Shown here in pieces: positions 58,049 through 64,000 of a stretch of 64,000 nucleotides of DNA. Source of the DNA: Saccharomyces paradoxus (taxonomy: Eukaryota > Ascomycota > Saccharomycetes > Saccharomycetales > Saccharomycetaceae); the NCBI RefSeq assembly GCF_002079055.1, contig NC_047490.1, positions 1,054,001-1,118,000 of the forward strand. The letters run 5' to 3'. The notes beneath the pieces were generated by a model. It saw only the letters and a program-made list of their open reading frames with translations, made no database searches and was not told the origin of the DNA. Position numbers and translations under genes: made by a program. Numbering within the stretch: position 1 is the first letter of the stretch; each line of letters opens with the position of its first letter.

Positions 58049-59761
58049 TTATTTTGTGCTAAACATTCTCTTGTACAATGGCTTGTCATCGTGAGTCAAA
58101 TCCTCAGCGTCGTAGTTGGCACCTCTTCTGGATGGTGGAACCCATGAAGCAGATTTCCATGGTAGAACACCTTCTTCCCACATGGTGTTGACTTCTTCCA
58201 AAGTCAAACCCTTGGTTTCTGGAACAACCAACAAAACGTAGAAGAACATGAAGACCAGACAGCCCATGAAAACGTAACCGTAGTAGAAGTTAATAGCATT
58301 AGTAATAAATGGAGTGAAGAAACCAATCAAGAAACCCCACATCCAGTTAGCAGCGGTAGCAATAGACATAGCCTTAGACTTGACCCTCAATGGGAAAGTT
58401 TCAGAGACAACAACATAAGGAATTGGAGCCCAGGTGGTAGCAAAACAGAAAATATAGAAACAGGCAAAGACAATCATACAGTTACCAGCACCTTTGGAAG
58501 ATGGTTGGTCTTGACCATTTGGCCATAACCTGGTCACACCCACAGAAGCGTAGACAACCATACAAGCTGTCATGGAAGCAGCACCCCATAGTAGACAAGT
58601 ACGACGACCATATCTATCAACAACGTAAATACCAACAAAAGTGGAAGCAAAGTTAACAATACCCAAGACAATGGAGGTTTCGAAAGAATCACTCAAACCA
58701 ACAGCCTTGAAAATAGTAGTACCATAGTAAAAGAAATAGTTATCACCTGTTAATTGTTGTAGAGATTGAATCATGGCACCCATAATTAAACGTTGTAGGA
58801 CCTTCGTCTTGCTACTAAACAACTCACCCCAGGAAGCACTACCGGCTAGCTTTTCGGCTTCAATACCAGCTAACACAGCTTCGACTTCTGCCAAAACAGA
58901 TGGGTCATCGACAGCAACCTTGTTAGAGACTGCAATGGAACGTTTGGCTTCCTCGATCTTACCGACTTCAGCTAGGTAACGTGGAGATTCTGGAACGAAA
59001 GTCATACCACCAATCATGAACAAAGCCCAGGCAAAACCTAGACCCAATGGAACTCTCCATTGGACAGAGTTAGAATAAGTCTTGGTACCGTAGTTTGTAC
59101 AGTAACCCAAGAAAATACCGGCAGTAATCATCAATTGGTAGCAAGAGACCAAAGTACCTCTCAAGTGCTTTGGAGACACTTCAGAAATCAGCATAGGAGA
59201 TAGGACGGCAATACCACCGACACCCAGACCAGAAATAATTCTACCAATGAAATATTGGTACCATTTGTTAATGGATGCGATTTGAATAATAATACCGATG
59301 ATGTAGATAACAACAACGACGATTAAACCCACCTTACGACCGTACATGTCACCCAGTTTAGAAAGAATAATACCACCAATGGCACAACCAATGTTGAAAA
59401 TAGAGACAATTAAACCAGTTCTAACCTTAGACAAATAATTAGTACCATCTTTGTGTTTCATACCAAATCTTCTGATGAAATCGGTTTGATTGACAAAACC
59501 AGAAATGGTACCAGTATCCCAACCGAAAACGAAACCACCGAAGGCAATCATAATACACATAATAGAGACTGTAACATAGGCAGATGCAGGTCTCTTTGGG
59601 ATTTCAACAACGGGTTCGTGTTCTTCACCTTCACCATAAGCTTTTAGTTCATCATTTTCAGCCTTATTGGTTGGTGTAGATAGCACTGAATTAGAGGCCG
59701 AATCGACCGGAGAGAGATGCTCTTCAGGAGTTTGCTCTGCGATAGCAGCGTCTTGTGACAT
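58049..59761 (-). CDS. HXT6: Hexose transporter, HXT6 position (high-affinity type)
   Basis: This 570-residue hexose transporter is the tandem partner of the gene at 52635-54347 and shares most of its sequence. It keeps the C-terminus KRMFSTK and the segment [21 protein letters not shown] as I recall for S. cerevisiae Hxt6/Hxt7. It carries the family motifs [31 protein letters not shown] and [11 protein letters not shown] and twelve membrane helices. The open frame runs upstream to an ATG at 59899, but the TATA box at 59918-59925 is too close for that ATG to be in the mRNA, so the ATG at 59761 is used. Its N-terminal tail differs from the HXT7 copy at several positions. Confidence 0.93.
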   Translation of the reverse strand: MSQDAAIAEQTPEEHLSPVDSASNSVLSTPTNKAENDELKAYGEGEEHEPVVEIPKRPASAYVTVSIMCIMIAFGGFVFGWDTGTISGFVNQTDFIRRFGMKHKDGTNYLSKVRTGLIVSIFNIGCAIGGIILSKLGDMYGRKVGLIVVVVIYIIGIIIQIASINKWYQYFIGRIISGLGVGGIAVLSPMLISEVSPKHLRGTLVSCYQLMITAGIFLGYCTNYGTKTYSNSVQWRVPLGLGFAWALFMIGGMTFVPESPRYLAEVGKIEEAKRSIAVSNKVAVDDPSVLAEVEAVLAGIEAEKLAGSASWGELFSSKTKVLQRLIMGAMIQSLQQLTGDNYFFYYGTTIFKAVGLSDSFETSIVLGIVNFASTFVGIYVVDRYGRRTCLLWGAASMTACMVVYASVGVTRLWPNGQDQPSSKGAGNCMIVFACFYIFCFATTWAPIPYVVVSETFPLRVKSKAMSIATAANWMWGFLIGFFTPFITNAINFYYGYVFMGCLVFMFFYVLLVVPETKGLTLEEVNTMWEEGVLPWKSASWVPPSRRGANYDAEDLTHDDKPLYKRMFSTK

Positions 59762-61446
59762 CTTTAAATTAAAATTAGGAAAATTCTTCTTTGTTCTTTT
59801 TGTTTTTGTTCTTAGAAAAGACAAGTTGAGCTTGTTTGTTCTTGTCCTTTTTTCATTAGAAGAAAAATGCAAACAGAAGAAGAGGATTTTTAAGACCATG
59901 AGTCTTCCCTCGACCTCTTTTTATATGTTTCCATATTCTCTTCATTGTGCGCTCCCATTGTCTACGAAACAATATCTGTATACAAATCTGCGGCATCTGC
60001 TGGATTTTTTCAAGGAAGGCACGGAGGGCATCTAAACAGTCTCAACACACCGTGGTAGAGAAATGTAATTTCTCAAGGAACATTTTTCAAACTTGCCTAC
60101 TGACTATTCTATGCAAAGTTCCAATAATTTCTCCTTTTTTTCCAATGTTTTAGGGGAAAAACTGGTTTTCGATACCGGGGCCCCACAATGTACCTGCACT
60201 TTTTGTGGGGTAAACGTGGATAAAACGAATCTCCGTTGCCTTCAAACATTTTTTTTGTACGGCGTCCTCCTAGTTCAGGAAAAAGAGATCGGGCGGTGAG
60301 GCTAGTTAGCGTAGCCCCTTGAGGAGGAATATGAAACACATTTGTCTTGGCGCCGCACAGAGAAACTACGCACTTCTTTTTGTCCCCCAGGCTGCTTATC
60401 ACACCATATGGTACACCGATGCTCGTTGTCACGGTCTTTTCTGCTGTTTTTCCTTTGTTCCTCTGAAAATTCGAGCCGGCGCACTCCAATTACCACGTAA
60501 AGGAATTTTCCAAACGGCAACACAGGGATGAACATGTGAACGTGTTATGGTAGCTACGGTTGCTTCTCCGGTATGGGTCCGGAATTTCTTTCTCTTATTT
60601 TTTGTGTGCTGCTTTTTTTTCCTTGCCCCTTTAGCATCGCAGGAGGAGAGTAGAGAACTAGCCGTTGTTCCGTTTTCCGGTTGAAAAGCATGGAAAGTTT
60701 TTCCAACAATACTGGTTAAAAATGTGTTGGTGACTGACTAAGTTAAATTTTTCTCCAATTTGAAGCCATTCAACTCGATAACTTTAAAATGCAAGGAGGC
60801 TAGGTGTGTGACAAAAGTGAGAAGATAATATTTTTACTTCCGTAGAAACAGAATAAGGAAGGAAAAATGTCCATGACAAAAAAGCCATCCCCTTTGTAAA
60901 GAAGCCTGCTTGGAGACTCTTGAGAATCGAAAAACCTTGGGCTTTTTTCTTAATGTTTTCCGTTTGGATTTCATGCGAAAACCATCACGTTCTTAGTAAT
61001 GCAAGATTATTGAACCATTGTCAGGAGTTAAGATTAGTTAGTTACTTTTCGTATTCTACTACGCACTTCTTTGTGGGCGTGACAAATTGCACACACATGC
61101 ATTTTCAATATTTTTGCCACCGCCCACGATAACCAGAGACCTCTTCTTTTCCTTGAAATTAAAGAACTTTTTTCTTTCTTATTCGACTTTTGGTGATGAT
61201 ACGAAGCTAGTGATCGCAGAAAAATTTTGTTTGTCTGTTCTGTTGCAAACTGGACACTAAAATTCCGAAAGAGATCAAAAAATGCTAATATTTATTGTTT
61301 TGATATCATGTACCAATGTTTTTTATTAACTGTATCAGAGAATTATATATATAAAGTCATAAAATCTTGTGTATTCTTTATCATTATTAACTAGCACGTC
61401 GAATTTTAAAATACACTATTATTCAGCACTACGGTTCAGCGAGAAA
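59762..61446. promoter_or_regulatory. HXT6 promoter and HXT3 3' region
   Basis: This 1.7 kb spacer holds the HXT6 upstream region. TTTTTATA at 59918-59925 (TATAAAAA on the minus strand) is a TATA box about 160 bp upstream of the ATG. A tight group of Mig1-like motifs lies at 60175-60210: CCGGGG, CCCCAC and GTGGGG. Rgt1-like TNNTCCG sites lie at 60564-60570, 60666-60672, 60673-60679 and 60956-60962. Mig1 repression at high glucose is known for HXT6/7 in S. cerevisiae. No gene is supported. Confidence 0.55.
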
Positions 61447-63150
61447 TTAATTCTTACCGAACATTTTCTTGTAAAATGGCTGGTCATCATGCATCAGTGC
61501 ATCAGCATTGTAGTCAGCACCTCTTTGAGATGTTGGAACCCAAGCAGCAGATTTCCATGGTAGAACACCTTCGGCGTACATATCGTTGACTTCTTCTAAA
61601 GTCAAACCTTTAGTTTCTGGAACAAAGAAGAAAACGTAGAAGTAGGCGAAAACCATACAGCCCATGAAAACGTAACCATAATAGAAATTAATAGCATTAG
61701 TAATAAATGGAGTGAAGAAACCAATCAAGAAACCCCACATCCAGTTAGCAGCGGTAGCAATAGACATAGCCTTAGACTTGACCCTCAATGGGAAAGTTTC
61801 AGAGATAACAACATAAGCAATTGGAGCCCAGGTGGTAGCAAAACAGAAAATATAGAAACATGCGAAGCAAATCATACAGTTACCAGCACCCTTGGATGAA
61901 CCGTTATCTTGACCATTTGGCCATAGTCTAGTGACACCGACAGAAGCGTAGACTACATAACAGCAGACCATACCAATGGCACCATATAGCAAACAGTTAC
62001 GACGGCCGAAACGATCGACTGTGTATAGAGAACAACAAGTGGAGAAGAGGTTGACGACACCAAAAACGATAGAAGTTTCAAAAGAATCACTCATACCAAC
62101 AGCTTTAAAAACAGTAGTACCATAGTAGAAGAAATAGTTATCACCTGTCAATTGTTGTAGAGATTGGATCATAATACCCATCATAGTACGCTTAAACATG
62201 GCTGGCTTACCAGTGAATAATTCACCCCATGATGCTGAACCAGCAGCCCTAGCTTCTTCAACACTAGCTTCGATAACTTCTAATTCTTGTTGAATGAATG
62301 GATGATCTGGGGCAACCTTGTTAACCTTGGATAGAGAAGCTCTTGCTTCGTCGATTTGACCAGCTTCAACCAAGTAACGTGGAGATTCTGGAACGAAAGT
62401 CATACCACCAATCATAAACAAAGCCCAGGCAAAACACAAACCTAATGGGACTCTCCATTGCACAGAGTTAGAGTAGTTCTTTGTACCGAAATTTGTACAG
62501 TAACCTAAGAAAATACCCAAGGTAATCATCAATTGGTAACAAGAAACTAAAGTACCTCTCATTTCCTTAGGAGCAACTTCGGAAATCAACATAGGAGATA
62601 GGACGGCAATACCACCGACACCCAGACCGGAAATAATTCTGCCAATGAAATATTGGTACCATTTGTTAATGGATGCGATTTGAATAATAATACCGATGAT
62701 GTAGATAACAACAACGACAATCAAACCCATTTTACGACCGTACATATCACCTAATTTGGCTAAAATAATACCACCAATGGCACAACCAATATTGAAAATA
62801 GAGACAATTAAACCAGTTCTAACCTTAGACAAATAAAAACTACCATCTTTGTGTTTCATACCAAATCTTCTCAAGAAATCAGTTTGAGCGACGAAACCAG
62901 AAATGGTACCAGTATCCCAACCGAAAACGAAACCACCGAAGGCGACCATAACACAACAGATGGAGACAGTGACGTACGCACCTTTACCTGTGTTTGGATT
63001 GGTAAATACCTGGTCGGCCTCAGCTTGAAAATCATCTTGAACACCTTTTTCTTCAGGCATGTTCATTACCTGAGAGCTATTCGAAGGCAGCTCAGCATTC
63101 GAATTTTCACTTGACTTTTGTGGAGATATTAAATCTGGAGTTGAATTCAT
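61447..63150 (-). CDS. HXT3: Hexose transporter Hxt3 (low-affinity type)
   Basis: This 567-residue MFS transporter starts [13 protein letters not shown], the N-terminus of S. cerevisiae Hxt3 (YDR345C), a low-affinity, high-capacity glucose transporter. It has twelve membrane helices with [31 protein letters not shown] and [11 protein letters not shown], and ends KKMFGKN. Helix-linker segments typical of the HXT1/HXT3 branch include [12 protein letters not shown] and [19 protein letters not shown]. Parts of it are nearly identical in DNA to the two neighbouring HXT genes, which suggests gene conversion. The first ATG of the frame is used. Confidence 0.95.
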   Translation of the reverse strand: MNSTPDLISPQKSSENSNAELPSNSSQVMNMPEEKGVQDDFQAEADQVFTNPNTGKGAYVTVSICCVMVAFGGFVFGWDTGTISGFVAQTDFLRRFGMKHKDGSFYLSKVRTGLIVSIFNIGCAIGGIILAKLGDMYGRKMGLIVVVVIYIIGIIIQIASINKWYQYFIGRIISGLGVGGIAVLSPMLISEVAPKEMRGTLVSCYQLMITLGIFLGYCTNFGTKNYSNSVQWRVPLGLCFAWALFMIGGMTFVPESPRYLVEAGQIDEARASLSKVNKVAPDHPFIQQELEVIEASVEEARAAGSASWGELFTGKPAMFKRTMMGIMIQSLQQLTGDNYFFYYGTTVFKAVGMSDSFETSIVFGVVNLFSTCCSLYTVDRFGRRNCLLYGAIGMVCCYVVYASVGVTRLWPNGQDNGSSKGAGNCMICFACFYIFCFATTWAPIAYVVISETFPLRVKSKAMSIATAANWMWGFLIGFFTPFITNAINFYYGYVFMGCMVFAYFYVFFFVPETKGLTLEEVNDMYAEGVLPWKSAAWVPTSQRGADYNADALMHDDQPFYKKMFGKN

Positions 63151-64000
63151 GATTGCTTAACTCAGATGTAAATTTTGTTTGTTGTTTTACTACTTTTATA
63201 AAACTGGAGTTAAATTTATGGGAAATTAATGCAAAAGACAAGAACAGCACCAGTATTTATATGCAACCTCAAGTGAAAAAAACTTTGACTTTTCTTCTGT
63301 TCTGGAGAAATTCTCTGGGGATATAGTCCCCAGATTTTTTGGGTGGGCCCCCAATGTCCCACATCGTTATTGAGTTGTTTCTTTCTCCAGAAGGACGTTG
63401 TACCCTCATTATAGTGGCGGTCAGTATAATAACCTCCGGAAATACTAACATCGGGGAAAGCGGAAAATCTGGAAAAATTCTCCACAAAGCTTTCTGTGTG
63501 ATAATCCGCGACCGAGAGTTTAACCGAACCCGCGGAACGAGATATTCCGTGTTTATTGCGGTATTATATGAGCCGGACGAATCCGGAAAAACTACGTGAC
63601 AGGAACGATGACCGGGCAGCAGACGAAGCTGGAAGAATATAGCTAAGAAAATGCGCACGGAAAAAAAAACACTCCCGAATTTCTCCGTGAACAAGCCTAC
63701 TAGGGGATAATTGTAGGTACCCGCTAATATGCTGCTGCTACTGAAAACCAACCAGATGCAAGAAGATGCAAACGAGCTAGAATGTTCCGCGAAAAGCTCA
63801 TCTTGCAATTTTTTTTTTCTTTTTCAAGAAAAAGAAAGTATTTTTTCCTTTCATTTTATTGCTCCTTCTCTAGGTGTTATCTCGAGAGAATGGAGCCTGC
63901 CTGCGATGACGAATAGGAAAGAAAAAAATCTTTCTTGACATTGCTTGCTTAATCCTTATACGAATAGTTCGCTTCCTAATTAACATTAGGCTTCATTTTC
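63151..64000 (-). promoter_or_regulatory. HXT3 promoter with Rgt1-site cluster
   Basis: TATTTATA at 63254-63261 (TATAAATA on the minus strand) is a TATA box about 105 bp upstream of the ATG. CTGGGGATATAGTCCCCAG at 63316-63334 is an inverted repeat made of two Mig1-like sites. Matches to the Rgt1 motif CGGANNA on either strand lie at 63462-63468, 63502-63508, 63543-63549, 63574-63580, 63584-63590, 63658-63664, 63681-63687 and 63783-63789. Such a cluster is the hallmark of glucose-induced HXT genes under Rgt1-Mth1-Std1 control. No gene is seen up to the end of the window. Confidence 0.7.

Noticed and set aside
59762-59899. 46-codon in-frame extension of the HXT6-position gene from an ATG at 59899
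   Set aside because: The TATA box at 59918-59925 is about 20 bp from that ATG, too close for it to be in the transcript. The peptide is Lys/Phe-rich and unlike other HXT N-termini.

Overview
This is a nuclear chromosome segment from a budding yeast of the Saccharomyces sensu stricto group. The evidence is a compact gene layout, a single short intron with a GTATGT donor, delta- and sigma-type LTR relics beside a tRNA gene, and gene content and order that match the right arm of S. cerevisiae chromosome IV from HIM1 (YDR317W) to HXT3 (YDR345C). Many proteins differ from the S. cerevisiae versions I remember. Dad4 and Asp1 are nearly identical, while the Swr1 N-terminus and the hexose transporters are clearly diverged. 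I therefore infer a sister species or a diverged lineage rather than S. cerevisiae itself, and I cannot name the species from sequence alone.

Layout. Positions 1-750 hold an old delta LTR. Positions 750-8400 carry HIM1, the intron-containing kinetochore gene MCM21, and YFT2, SWA2, DAD4 and ASP1. Positions 9000-12600 carry the mitochondrial genes MRPL35 and TIM11 and the vacuolar-sorting gene PEP7. Positions 12900-34000 carry UTP4, YCG1, YSP2, SKP1, PEX3, UBX5, GPI8, IRC3 and RQC1. Positions 34400-49050 carry SWR1, MSN5, MRX8, MRPS28, the MATE transporter YDR338C and FCF1. Positions 49350-49890 hold an intron-containing tRNA-Ser(GCU) with a sigma LTR fragment and a nested delta LTR directly upstream. 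Positions 50213-52036 hold cytosolic arginyl-tRNA synthetase. The right end (52600-64000) is a tandem array of three hexose transporter genes in HXT7-HXT6-HXT3 order, all on the minus strand and separated by long non-coding regulatory spacers.

How the genes relate. Most neighbours are unrelated housekeeping genes, as is usual in yeast. The exception is the HXT array, where three paralogues share patchwork tracts that point to repeated gene conversion. Their upstream regions carry different mixes of Rgt1-like (CGGANNA) and Mig1-like (SYGGGG) sites, which fits low- versus high-affinity glucose transport control. Other regulatory sites that fit their genes are a Gcn4 site before arginyl-tRNA synthetase, Puf3-type sites after MRPL35 and MRPS28, PAC and RRPE elements before UTP4, and a CCAAT/Pdr1-type palindrome before TIM11.

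I did not find a new kind of biological system here. The most informative signals are the HXT mosaic structure, the PAC/RRPE position that questions the UTP4 start, the TIM11 upstream palindrome, and the nested LTRs beside the tRNA.
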